A stretch of DNA of 64,000 nt, from the NCBI RefSeq assembly GCF_006540085.1, contig NZ_BJOG01000001.1, positions 186,001 to 250,000 on the forward strand, read 5' to 3'. Under the pieces are notes generated by a model. That model saw nothing but the letters and a program-made list of their open reading frames with translations. It did no database searches and was not told the origin of the DNA. Numbering within the stretch: the stretch's first letter is position 1; each line of letters begins with the position of its first letter. This DNA is from Microbacterium oxydans. GTDB taxonomy: Bacteria > Actinomycetota > Actinomycetes > Actinomycetales > Microbacteriaceae. The position numbers and the translations under genes were made by a program. Positions 35,198 through 44,942 of the stretch are shown piece by piece.

Positions 35198-36169
35198 TCA
35201 GGAGAGCAGCCGGTTCACCCAGTCGTCGCGGGCGGCGAGCATGGCCTGCGCGACTGCCGTGTGCGGAGCGAACATGTCGAAGCCGTGGAACCCCCCTGCC
35301 CAGACGTGCAGTTCCGCCTGCACCCCGGCCTCCCAGAGCTTCGTGGCGTAGGCGACGTCCTCATCGCGGAACACCTCCGCGCTGCCGCAGTCGATGAAGG
35401 CGGGCGGCAACCCGCTCAGGTCGGTCGCGCGCGCCGGGGCGGCGTACACGGAGACGTCGTCCGTCCCGACGCGGTCGCCCAGGAGCGCGGTCCACCCCGT
35501 CACGTTCGAGCCGCGGTCCCAGACGCCGATCCCGTCGATCTGGTGCGTCGACACGGACTCGTCTCGGTCGTCGAGCATCGGGTAGATGAGCAGCTGGCCG
35601 ATCAGTTCGGGGCCCTTCCGATCGCGGGCGAGAAGGGCGGTGCCCGCGGCCAGCCCACCCCCGGCACTGCCTCCGCCGATCAACAGCCGGGAGAGGTCGA
35701 TGCCGAGCTCCTCGGCGTGCTCCGCGGTCCACAGCAGGCCCGCGTAGCAGTCCTCCACCGGGTACGGATCCGGGAACTCGGGGGCGAGCCGATACTCGAC
35801 GGTGACGATCACGCCGTTGAAGCGCTCCGCCCAGTCGAGGAAGCCGGCCACGCCGAGCCAGCGGTTGCCGATGATCATGCCGCCGCCGTGCGTGTGGAAG
35901 AATCCGGGGCCGGTGCCGGTCCTGCCCTCCTTCTCGATCACGGAGACGACGATCTCGTCGCCACCATGACCCGCGATCGAGACGTCCCGTCGGGTGAAGC
36001 CGCGGTCGGCGAGCACCGCGAAGATCTCGTCCTCCCCGCTCACCGGCGACTGGCGCAGCAGCGGGATCATCTCTGCCGTCAGGGTCGGCGGCAGCTGGTC
36101 GGCGACGAGGGCGAGAGCGGCCTCGAGCTCCGGGTCGAACGGCGGTCGCGCCAGGGTGGTGTCGGTCAT
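35198..36169 (-). CDS. Alpha/beta hydrolase, hormone-sensitive-lipase-like esterase
   Basis: 323 residues from ATG 36169 with AAGGAG 6 bases upstream. The oxyanion HGGGM, nucleophile Ser in LLIGGGSAGGGLAAG, Asp in CGSAEVFRDED and His in GGFHGFDMF make a full triad in the HSL (family IV) carboxylesterase arrangement. No signal peptide, so intracellular. Its operon partner is the PucR-type regulator. The ester substrate is unknown. Confidence 0.92.
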   Translation of the reverse strand: MTDTTLARPPFDPELEAALALVADQLPPTLTAEMIPLLRQSPVSGEDEIFAVLADRGFTRRDVSIAGHGGDEIVVSVIEKEGRTGTGPGFFHTHGGGMIIGNRWLGVAGFLDWAERFNGVIVTVEYRLAPEFPDPYPVEDCYAGLLWTAEHAEELGIDLSRLLIGGGSAGGGLAAGTALLARDRKGPELIGQLLIYPMLDDRDESVSTHQIDGIGVWDRGSNVTGWTALLGDRVGTDDVSVYAAPARATDLSGLPPAFIDCGSAEVFRDEDVAYATKLWEAGVQAELHVWAGGFHGFDMFAPHTAVAQAMLAARDDWVNRLLS

Positions 36170-36372
36170 CAGAACTCCTTTGTCCTCGGCCGCCATCGCA
36201 GCGGCTTCCCGCCAGCCTCGTGCACACCGCACCCGAGGGTAACCCGCCAGCCGAGGCCGATCCTGCGCCGTGCGTCCGCCGAGTGGCGGGTTCTCCTGCG
36301 CCGAGGGTGAGGACTCCCTTGAAGGGCATCGACGCCCTGGCTAGCCTGGCGCCACAGGGAAGGAGTGCACGC

Positions 36373-36783
36373 ATGATTCGAGTACTCGACGAACAGCAGG
36401 CCTATGAGCTGCTGACCACGACCACGATCGGGAGGATCGGCTTCGTCCACGAGGAGCGGGTGCAGATCTATCCGGTGAACTTCGCGCTGTCAGGGCGCGA
36501 TCTGGTGCTGCGCACATCGCCCGAGGGCGTCCTCGCCGATCTCACGCGAGAAGCCGCCACGCCGGCCGCGTTCGAGGTGGACTACCACGACCCGCTCGGC
36601 AGCACGGCATGGAGCGTGCTGGTGCACGGCACGCTGTCTCGGGTGGCGGACGACGACGTCGCCGGCGTCGCCGCGCGCGTCAATCCGTGGGCGGGAGAGG
36701 ATCGCGATCTTCCCCTCGCCCTCCAGATCGAGAGCATCGCCGGACGCAGCGTGCGCCGCGAATCCACGCGGGGGAAGATCTGA
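36373..36783 (+). CDS. Pyridoxamine 5'-phosphate oxidase-like FMN-binding protein
   Basis: 136 residues with RIGFVHEERVQIYPVNFALSG, ARFLLR-like VLRTSPEG and DPLGSTAWSVLVHGTLSRV, the split-barrel flavin-binding fold common in actinobacteria (Rv1155/F420-like family). The N-terminal EQQAYELLTTTTIGRIGF is typical. ATG 36373 follows an AAGGAG. It is a solitary gene that diverges from the esterase and converges on the ZIP transporter. It may reduce F420-, biliverdin- or other flavin-linked substrates. Confidence 0.85.
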   Translation: MIRVLDEQQAYELLTTTTIGRIGFVHEERVQIYPVNFALSGRDLVLRTSPEGVLADLTREAATPAAFEVDYHDPLGSTAWSVLVHGTLSRVADDDVAGVAARVNPWAGEDRDLPLALQIESIAGRSVRRESTRGKI

Positions 36784-36819
36784 GCCGACCGCTGTGACGT
36801 CCTCCTGCTGAACGCGTGA

Positions 36820-37527
36820 TCAGGAAGCGAGCGCCAGCCCCGCGGCGAGCGCGAAGCCCAGCACGGTCGCGAGTCCCGTGGATTCCTTGGCCTTGGACTG
36901 CGCCTCGGGGACCATCGAGTCGACCAGCATCACCAGCAGCGCCCCGGCTGCGAAACCGCTCGCCGCCGAGCGGAAGTCGTCGCCCGTGATGCTCGCGAGG
37001 CCGAACCCCGCGACGGTCGCGAGCGCGCAGACCACGGCCACGCCCGCCCACAGCAGCAGCACCCGCGACTTCGCCATGCCGCCTTCGAGCAGGTCGGCAG
37101 CCGAGCCGATCGACTCCGGCAGGTTCGAGACCAGGATGGCGACCACGAGCGCGATGCTGACCGGCTCACCGGATGCGAGTCCGATGCCGAGCACGAGCTG
37201 CTCCGGGATGCCGTCGAGCAGGGCGCCCACCGCGAGCTGTCCTCCGCCGGCCTGCTCCTTGGTCTTCGCCGCTCGGGCATCGAGGATGCGGTCGGCGATG
37301 TAGTAGCTGATCGCTCCCGCCGCGACACCCACCACGAGGGGGATGGGACCGGCGAGGTCGAGCCCTTCCTCCCACAGCTCGAAGGCGATCGATGCCATGA
37401 GAGCGCCGGCGCCGAAGCCCAACACGATGCCGAGCCACTTCGGCGGCCACGTACGCAGCAGTGCGAGCACTGCACCGACGAACAGCGGTGCTGCTGCCAC
37501 CGCGCCCCACAGGATTGCTGCGCCCAT
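36820..37527 (-). CDS. ZIP family divalent metal transporter
   Basis: 235 residues with seven or eight spans. The ZIP metal-site helices are visible as LLDGIPEQLVLG and VSNLPESIGSA, the fourth and fifth membrane segments with conserved Asp/Glu/Pro. His residues usual in eukaryotic ZIPs are mostly replaced by Gln, Asn and Glu, as in many bacterial members. It likely imports zinc, iron or manganese. No metalloregulator site is visible at the start. Confidence 0.85.
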   Translation of the reverse strand: MGAAILWGAVAAAPLFVGAVLALLRTWPPKWLGIVLGFGAGALMASIAFELWEEGLDLAGPIPLVVGVAAGAISYYIADRILDARAAKTKEQAGGGQLAVGALLDGIPEQLVLGIGLASGEPVSIALVVAILVSNLPESIGSAADLLEGGMAKSRVLLLWAGVAVVCALATVAGFGLASITGDDFRSAASGFAAGALLVMLVDSMVPEAQSKAKESTGLATVLGFALAAGLALAS

Positions 37528-37585
37528 GTCCGACCTCCGTGCGCCTACTCTCCCACTTCATCGCGCCTCCGCCGGCCCAGCCTCG

Positions 37586-37668
37586 GCGAAAACGGAGACG
37601 TGTCGCGCGTACCGCGGCGAGCCGCACCATGACACACCGTGTCGCGGGCGATGCTCCTCCGTTTTCGC
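37586..37668. repeat. 83-base palindromic repeat, copy 1
   Basis: Terminal inverted repeat GCGAAAACGGAG (37586-37597) and CTCCGTTTTCGC (37657-37668). The internal sequence has GACACACCGTGTC. Copy 2 (39017-39099) has the same length and ends and about 80% matching interior. The two copies flank the MFS gene at 37722. Confidence 0.8.
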
Positions 37669-37721
37669 ATGGCGCGCGCACCGCCGATGCATAGGATGAC
37701 GGGAACGGGAGCGAGGCGGAG

Positions 37722-38987
37722 ATGCACGACAGACCGACCGAGGTGCTGCGCGTTCCGGCGTTCGCCCTCTTCTGGTCGTCGTCGACTCTCGGCGCGTTCA
37801 CCGGCTCCGTGACCGCCGTCTCCTTCCAGGTCCTGATCGTCACGACACTGGGGGCCTCTGCGTTCGAGATCGGTCTGCTCAACGCCGCGAACGTCGTGCC
37901 GTACCTGCTGTTCGGGCTCATCGTCGGCGCCCTGATGGACCGCTGGCGGCGCAAGCCCGCCATGGTCATCGCGAGCATCGGCCGCGCGCTCACGCTGGGT
38001 CTCGTGCCGGTGCTGTGGTTCACGGGGACTCTGTCCGTGTGGTCGTTCGGCGCCCTGCTCCTGCTCTACGGCGCGCTCACGCTCATCGCCGATTCCGCTG
38101 CGCAGCCGATGCTGCCCCGCCTCGTCGGCCGCGATCAGCTGTTGGCGGCGAACGCGAGACTCGGTCAAGCAGGCACCGTCGCCCAGACGACGGGGCAGGC
38201 CTTCGGCGGCGCACTCGTCGGCTGGCTGGGGGCACCGTTCGCCATCCTGATCGATGCCGTCGCGTACGTCGTCAACGCCGTTCTCCTGAGCCGCATCCGT
38301 GTCGAGGAGGTGAAAGCGTCACGCCGCACCGACGGCCGGCACCTAGGGCACGACATCATGGAAGGCCTGCGCTGGACCTACTCCCACCGAACGCTTGCGC
38401 CCATGGCCGTGTCGGTGAACGTCTGGTTCCTGGGCAACAGCATCGCGCTGACGGCATTCGCGCCGTACGCGCTGCGAGAGCTCGGCGTCGGCGCACTGCT
38501 GTTCGGCGTCGTGCTCGCGATGGGTGGGCTCGGCGGCCTGATCGGGGCACTCCTCGCCCCCACGGCGGGTCGCCGGTTCGGAGTCGGCGGCGCGGTCCTC
38601 GCGGGGCGCCTGCTCTCGGCACTCGCGTGGACGACGGTTCTCGTCATCCCGCACGCCGAGAACACGACGCTCCTCGTCGTCGCCATCCCCCTGGGCGTGG
38701 GGCAATTCCTGTTCGGCCTCGGGATGGGGGTGGAGGATCCGAACGAGATGGGATACCGCCAGGCGGTCGCCCCCGACCAGATGCAGGGACGGCTGAACGC
38801 ATCGATTCGCACCGTGAACCGCGTCACCTTCCTCGTCGGGGCCCTGATCGCCGGCGGTCTGGCGACGGCGTACGGCTATCGCGTGACGATCGCGGTCAGC
38901 GTGGTCGTCTTCCTCGTGGCGGCGATGATCGTCCTGTTCTCGCCGCTGCGCACCGCACGCCACGAGGATTCCGCTCAGTCGGGGTAG
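37722..38987 (+). CDS. MFS transporter (MFS_3/enterobactin-exporter-like)
   Basis: 421 residues, 12 predicted spans. FALFWSSSTLGAFTGSVTAVSF at the N-terminus, MDRWRRKPAMVIASIGRA (a motif-A-like cytosolic loop) and AQPMLPRLVGRDQLLAANAR are typical of MFS_3 drug exporters. Flanked by two copies of an 83-base palindromic repeat, so the gene may be a mobile or recently captured module. Substrate unknown. Confidence 0.85.
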   Translation: MHDRPTEVLRVPAFALFWSSSTLGAFTGSVTAVSFQVLIVTTLGASAFEIGLLNAANVVPYLLFGLIVGALMDRWRRKPAMVIASIGRALTLGLVPVLWFTGTLSVWSFGALLLLYGALTLIADSAAQPMLPRLVGRDQLLAANARLGQAGTVAQTTGQAFGGALVGWLGAPFAILIDAVAYVVNAVLLSRIRVEEVKASRRTDGRHLGHDIMEGLRWTYSHRTLAPMAVSVNVWFLGNSIALTAFAPYALRELGVGALLFGVVLAMGGLGGLIGALLAPTAGRRFGVGGAVLAGRLLSALAWTTVLVIPHAENTTLLVVAIPLGVGQFLFGLGMGVEDPNEMGYRQAVAPDQMQGRLNASIRTVNRVTFLVGALIAGGLATAYGYRVTIAVSVVVFLVAAMIVLFSPLRTARHEDSAQSG

Positions 38988-39016
38988 CTTCGTCGCAGCT
39001 CACCGGGCCGTGCCCG

Positions 39017-39099
39017 GCGAAAACGGAGACGTGTCCGGCGTGCCTCGGCGTGCCTCACCACGACACACCGTGCCGCAGCCGGTGCTCCTCCGTTTTCGC
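39017..39099. repeat. 83-base palindromic repeat, copy 2
   Basis: Ends GCGAAAACGGAG (39017-39028) and CTCCGTTTTCGC (39088-39099). It lies in the 207-base gap before argG. Together with copy 1 it brackets the MFS transporter. Confidence 0.8.
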
Positions 39100-39152
39100 C
39101 GGAGGCCACACCAGACGAAGCCAGACCAAACGAGACCAGACGAGCCAGCTGA

Positions 39153-40640
<1,488 letters not shown>

Positions 40641-40658
40641 CACGACGACGGATCCACC

Positions 40659-40691
40659 GATGCGCCGGCGCCCTCGGGGTGCCGGCGCATC
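40659..40691. terminator. Bidirectional terminator between argG and the GntR gene
   Basis: Arms GATGCGCCGGC (40659-40669) and GCCGGCGCATC (40681-40691) pair exactly, followed by a short T-rich CGTGCTTTC. The two genes converge here. Confidence 0.85.
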
Positions 40692-40716
40692 GTGCTTTCA
40701 GAGGTGCGGCTCGGGA

Positions 40717-41385
40717 TCAGCGCGCTCGCGCCGCGGTGCGGTCGACGACACCCGGCAGCACATCGTCGAAGAGGATCACCAGGGCCGCCCGGGTCTGCAC
40801 GGCATCACGACGGACGATCGCCTCGCGGATCTCGCGCGTGGACCTCTCGTTCGCCGCCCAGTCGAACGACCCCGCAGAGCGCTGCGTGAAGCGCCGGATC
40901 TGCGGCCCGAGCAGTTCGATCACGGACTCGCGCAGGGCATTCCCCTCGAGACGGGCGAAGCCGATGGCGATGGCGCGCAGCGCGACTCCGTAGGCCAGGA
41001 CATCGCGCGCTCGTCCCGCGGCGGACATATCGTCGGTCAGCTCCACGAGATAGGCGACGTCATCCTCCTGGACGTGCGGCATCGCATGGCGCACCGAGCC
41101 GATCCAGCTGTCGCCGAAGAGGGCGATGGCATCGCGGATGTGGTCGAGATCGAGCGGCGCCACGCGGGTGGCGCCGTTGCGGTGCATCTCGACGAGCCCT
41201 TGTTCCGCCAGGCGCGCCAGGGCATGTCTGACGGGCGTGGCGGAGGCCCCCAGGCTCTCCGCCAGCTCCGCGTCGCGAAGGCGCTGCCCCGGCCGCAGCT
41301 CACCGTCGACGATCGCATCCCGCAACCGGCGATAGACATCATCGCTCTTCGTTCGGCGTTCCCGCACGACATCGATGCCTGCCAA
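40717..41385 (-). CDS. GntR-family (FadR-type) transcriptional regulator
   Basis: About 222 residues. The N-terminal winged helix-turn-helix contains KSDDVYRRLRDAIVDGELRPGQRL and AELAESLGASATPVRHALARLAEQGLVE, and the C-terminal FCD-like half follows (VQEDDVAYLVELTDDMSAA). I chose TTG 41385 because GGGGGAG lies 6 bases upstream; a GTG at 41439 would add 18 residues. It diverges from the TetR gene and its target is not evident. Confidence 0.85.
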   Translation of the reverse strand: MAGIDVVRERRTKSDDVYRRLRDAIVDGELRPGQRLRDAELAESLGASATPVRHALARLAEQGLVEMHRNGATRVAPLDLDHIRDAIALFGDSWIGSVRHAMPHVQEDDVAYLVELTDDMSAAGRARDVLAYGVALRAIAIGFARLEGNALRESVIELLGPQIRRFTQRSAGSFDWAANERSTREIREAIVRRDAVQTRAALVILFDDVLPGVVDRTAARAR

Positions 41386-41582
41386 AGCACACTCCCCCTC
41401 GACCACAGCGGTCCCCCACCACTTGAAAACGGTCGACACTCGCGTACCGGACGCTCACGCGTCCGAGACCGGCGCCATCCCCCGTGCGCGCCCACGCGCA
41501 ACGCGTAACATAACACGCTCGGCTCCGTGACGGCTGCGCGGAAGCGGCGCCTGAGGACGCTCTCCGAATGTGAAGAATAATC

Positions 41583-41612
41583 TTGCACAGCTATGTGCAT
41601 GATCCGTAGCAT
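41583..41612 (+). promoter_or_regulatory. TetR operator overlapping a leaderless promoter
   Basis: TTGCAC (41583-41588) and TAGCAT (41607-41612) with an 18-base spacer, 6 bases before ATG 41619. The perfect palindrome TGCACA-GCTA-TGTGCA (41584-41599) covers the -35, which fits self-repression by the TetR protein. Confidence 0.72.
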
Positions 41613-41618
41613 GAGGTC

Positions 41619-42269
41619 ATGACCACTCGTGCACCTCGTCGCGACGCCGTCGAGAACCGCGCCGGCATCCTCTCCGCCGCGCGCTCGACCCTGGCCGTCC
41701 ATCCGCACGCCTCCATCGACGTCATCGCTCGTCGTGCCGGGCTCTCGCGTCGCACCCTCTACGGACACTTCGAGGACCGTGACGCCCTCATCCGGGAGCT
41801 CATCTCCAGCGGCACTCAGCGATTCAACGCCATCGCCACCTCGATCGACGACATCGACGCCCGTCTCGCCCTCGCCCGCCTCGCCGCTCTGCTCTGGCAC
41901 GAGGCCGCGCACGTGCAGGTGGCCGCGGCTCTCGCTCTCGATGAAGTGCACGTCGAGCACACGGCGGCCGCGCTGGCCCCGTTGCGCCGCACGGTGTCGG
42001 CACTCGTGCGACGCGGTCAGGACGACGGCAGCTTCCGCACGGACCTCGCCGCCCCCACCCTCGCGCGCCTCATCGAGGAGATGGCCCGCACCGTGATCTC
42101 GCGCACGGACGCGACCAGCACGGGTGCGGCTGACGTCGCCGTGCGGACCGTGTTGAGCATCGCCGGCCTCTCCTGGCGCGAAGCTGACGAGCTGCTCGCC
42201 TCGCACCCCGACATCGCCGCGGCCGCCGCTCCCACAGACTCCCCCATCGATCCGGAGGACCGTGCATGA
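41619..42269 (+). CDS. TetR-family transcriptional regulator
   Basis: 216 residues. The N-terminal helix-turn-helix is ASIDVIARRAGLSRRTLYGHF, and the larger C-terminal ligand domain is Ala/Leu-rich. It begins an operon with an ABC-like ATPase (ATGA overlap) and a YhgE/Pip membrane protein. The dyad over its own promoter suggests autoregulation and ligand-triggered induction of the export genes. Confidence 0.92.
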   Translation: MTTRAPRRDAVENRAGILSAARSTLAVHPHASIDVIARRAGLSRRTLYGHFEDRDALIRELISSGTQRFNAIATSIDDIDARLALARLAALLWHEAAHVQVAAALALDEVHVEHTAAALAPLRRTVSALVRRGQDDGSFRTDLAAPTLARLIEEMARTVISRTDATSTGAADVAVRTVLSIAGLSWREADELLASHPDIAAAAAPTDSPIDPEDRA

Positions 42270-42976
42270 AGATCTCGCTGCGCGATGTGAGCAAGGGCCG
42301 CAACGGCCAGGCGCTGCCCCCCATGTCGCTCGAGTTCCACACCGGAGCAGTGCGTTTCGCGATCGCCGAGACCGAACAGCGACCGACCGTGCTCGGCTTG
42401 ATCGCGAGCGGCCGCATGCGTCCGGAATCCGGGCGCGTGAGCATCGACGACGCGGTCGACGCGAAGTCCCTGCGTCGACGCGTGGCCCTGGTCGACGCTC
42501 CGGATGTCAGCGACCCTCATCCCGACGTCGCCCTGGTCGGCGTCGTCGAGGAGGAGCTCATGTTCGCGGGCCTCGGCGCCACCCCGCTCCACGCCCGGCG
42601 CTGGCTCGCTCGTCTGGGGTACAGCGAGCTCGCCGCCGCCCCCATCGGCACCGTCGATCCGGCGGCACGCGTGCGCATCCTGTGCGAGCTGGCCGTGCTC
42701 CGCTCCGGCGTCGAGGGCATCGTGCTCGTGTCGCCCGACCGTCACGGCGGCAGCCCCGATGGATGGTGGCGCATCGCCACGGAGTTCGCCGACCGCGGTT
42801 ACGCGATGCTCGTGATCGTCGGCGGATCCGCTGCCGTGGCCCTGGAGCGGATGCACGAGTTCGACGCGATCAATGCCTCCGGACCGGTCGAGCCGCTCGT
42901 GTGGGACGAACCGGCGGACGATGCCGTCCCCGACATCGCGGACACCCCCGCAGACGAGAACGGAGGCACGCGATGA
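42266..42976 (+). CDS. Degenerate ABC-type ATPase-like protein
   Basis: 236 residues. The overall layout (KISLRDVSKGRNGQALPPMSLEF, then a loop of ABC-like spacing, a GIVLVSPDRHGGSPDGW Walker-B-like strand and a switch region) follows an ABC ATPase. The Walker A lysine motif is missing (TEQRPTVLGLIAS in its place), the signature LSGGQ is absent and Walker B lacks the DE pair. It would be unable to hydrolyse ATP in the usual way and may act as an adaptor of the YhgE/Pip export system. Confidence 0.7.
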   Translation: MKISLRDVSKGRNGQALPPMSLEFHTGAVRFAIAETEQRPTVLGLIASGRMRPESGRVSIDDAVDAKSLRRRVALVDAPDVSDPHPDVALVGVVEEELMFAGLGATPLHARRWLARLGYSELAAAPIGTVDPAARVRILCELAVLRSGVEGIVLVSPDRHGGSPDGWWRIATEFADRGYAMLVIVGGSAAVALERMHEFDAINASGPVEPLVWDEPADDAVPDIADTPADENGGTR

Positions 42977-44808
42977 AGGTTCCCGCCATGATCGCCGCCG
43001 AGCTCCGACGACTGACAGCGAGCAGGATGGGCATCATCGCCCTGGTCGCGCTGATCTGCGTGCCGATCCTCTACGGCGGTCTGTACCTCTGGGCGAACCA
43101 GGACCCGTACGCCAAGTTCCCCGAGGTTCCCGTCGCCCTCGTGGTGGACGACGAGGGCGCGCCCGCACCCACGACCGGCACGGAACCCGCGACGGGCGAG
43201 ACCGTCAACTACGGCGAAGACGTGGCGGAGAACCTGATCAAGGGCAACGCGTTCGACTGGCAGCTGATGTCGGCGGACGAAGCCTCGGAAGCACTGCGCC
43301 ACGGCACGGTCGACTTCACGGTGACGATTCCCAGCGACTTCTCCTCGGCCCTCACCTCGGCGGCGGGAACCGACCCGCACCAGGCGCGCATCGATCTCGA
43401 GACCAATGACGCGAACAACTACCTCGCATCGTCGATGGGCACGCAGGCGGTCGAGAAGATCCGCAGCTCGGTCGCCGAGATGGTGGGCAGCCAGGCCGCA
43501 GAGCGCCTGCTCACGGGCCTGAGCGACGTGCGCGACAAGCTCATCACGGCGACGGACGGCGCCACCAGGCTCGCCGACGGCGCCGGCACGGCGGCGACCG
43601 GGAGCATAACTCTGGCGGAGGGCACCGCGCAGCTGGCCGACGGCACGGCGCAACTCGCGACCGGGGCGCAGAGCCTCGCGAGCGGAGCCCAGCAGGTGAG
43701 CGCGGGCAACCGACAGCTCGCCGACGTCGCCGACCGCGCGGGGTCAGCGGTGCAACAGGCCGCGAACGCCTTGCCGCAGGTGCGCTCCGACATCGCGAAC
43801 GCGCTGGCGCAGCAGGGCCTCACCCCCGAAGAGATCGACCAGGTGCTCGCCAGGCTCGATCCGCTGGGCGCGCGTCTGCAGGAGGGGAACACGCAGGTGC
43901 AGGCCGCGGTCGGCAAGGTCGATCAGCTCGCTGCCGGCGCCGCATCCCTCGCCGCGGGTGCGAACGAGCTCGCCTCCGGCGCCGGCACGGTCGCCACCGG
44001 CGCCTCCGCGGCGAACGACGGCGCGACGCAGCTGCGCGACGGACTGGCCGCGCTCGCCTCCGGTACGGCCGAACTGCGCGACGGGCTCGCCCAGGGGGTG
44101 GACGCGATCCCCGCCTCGACACCCGACCTGCGCTCCCGCCAGGCCGACACGATCGCCGATCCCGTGAAGGTGTCGAGCGACAAGGTCGCCTCCGCGGAGG
44201 ACTACGGCGCCGGGCTCGCCCCGTTCTTCGCCGCACTGTCGGCGTGGATCGGCATCTACGCGCTCTTCCTGATCGTCAAGCCGATCTCACGGCGGGCCAT
44301 CACGGCCCTCCATTCCCCCGTCCGCATCACGCTCGCCGGCTGGCTCACCCCTGCGATGCTCGGCGCGGTGCAGATGCTCGGGCTCATGGGAATCCTCGCC
44401 GTCACGCTCGGCTTCACGTTCGACCACCCGCTCGGAACCCTCGGTGTGATGATCTTCGCGTCGGCCACCTTCGCGGCGATCATCCTCGCGTTGAACGTGT
44501 GGCTCGGCTCGGTCGGACAGTTCCTCGGGCTGGTGCTCATGGTGCTGCAGCTCGTCACGGCCGGTGGGACCTTCCCCTGGCAGACGCTGCCGGCACCACT
44601 CGCCGCCCTTCATCATGTGCTGCCGCTGGGATACGTGGTCGATGCGATGCGCCAGCTGATGTACGGCGGCGACTACGCGCGGGCCGGGTGGGATCTGGCA
44701 GTGCTCGGAGTCTGGCTCGTCGGTGCGCTGCTGCTCGCGATGATCGGGGTGACCCGGATGACGCACCGCCGCACGCTGCGGGATCTGCAGCCGAGCCTGA
44801 TCGGGTGA
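42973..44808 (+). CDS. YhgE/Pip-family membrane protein
   Basis: 611 residues. One N-terminal span (GIIALVALICVPILYGGLYLW), a large extracytoplasmic segment with heptad-like repeats (LADGAGTAATGS..LADGTAQLATGAQSL), and a C-terminal block of five spans related to ABC-2 permeases (WIGIYALFLIVKPISRR, LGFTFDHPLGTLGVMIFASA). This is the actinobacterial YhgE/Pip (phage infection protein) family, associated with export. ATG 42973 overlaps the ABC-like gene by ATGA. Confidence 0.9.
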   Translation: MKVPAMIAAELRRLTASRMGIIALVALICVPILYGGLYLWANQDPYAKFPEVPVALVVDDEGAPAPTTGTEPATGETVNYGEDVAENLIKGNAFDWQLMSADEASEALRHGTVDFTVTIPSDFSSALTSAAGTDPHQARIDLETNDANNYLASSMGTQAVEKIRSSVAEMVGSQAAERLLTGLSDVRDKLITATDGATRLADGAGTAATGSITLAEGTAQLADGTAQLATGAQSLASGAQQVSAGNRQLADVADRAGSAVQQAANALPQVRSDIANALAQQGLTPEEIDQVLARLDPLGARLQEGNTQVQAAVGKVDQLAAGAASLAAGANELASGAGTVATGASAANDGATQLRDGLAALASGTAELRDGLAQGVDAIPASTPDLRSRQADTIADPVKVSSDKVASAEDYGAGLAPFFAALSAWIGIYALFLIVKPISRRAITALHSPVRITLAGWLTPAMLGAVQMLGLMGILAVTLGFTFDHPLGTLGVMIFASATFAAIILALNVWLGSVGQFLGLVLMVLQLVTAGGTFPWQTLPAPLAALHHVLPLGYVVDAMRQLMYGGDYARAGWDLAVLGVWLVGALLLAMIGVTRMTHRRTLRDLQPSLIG

Positions 44809-44942
44809 TCGGTCGGGCGCTCGCGGCGGAACACCTCGCGGCGAGCGCGGAGGTGGATATGATGCGAAGGCGCGACCCTGACACGCGCACCGGAGCTCGG
44901 TGGGACTGAGTTCCACCTGTCTACCCGAAAGAGTTCTCGACG

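Noticed and set aside
37586..39099. Composite transposon carrying the MFS gene
   Set aside because: The 83-base elements are non-coding and no transposase is present; they are better described as palindromic repeats.
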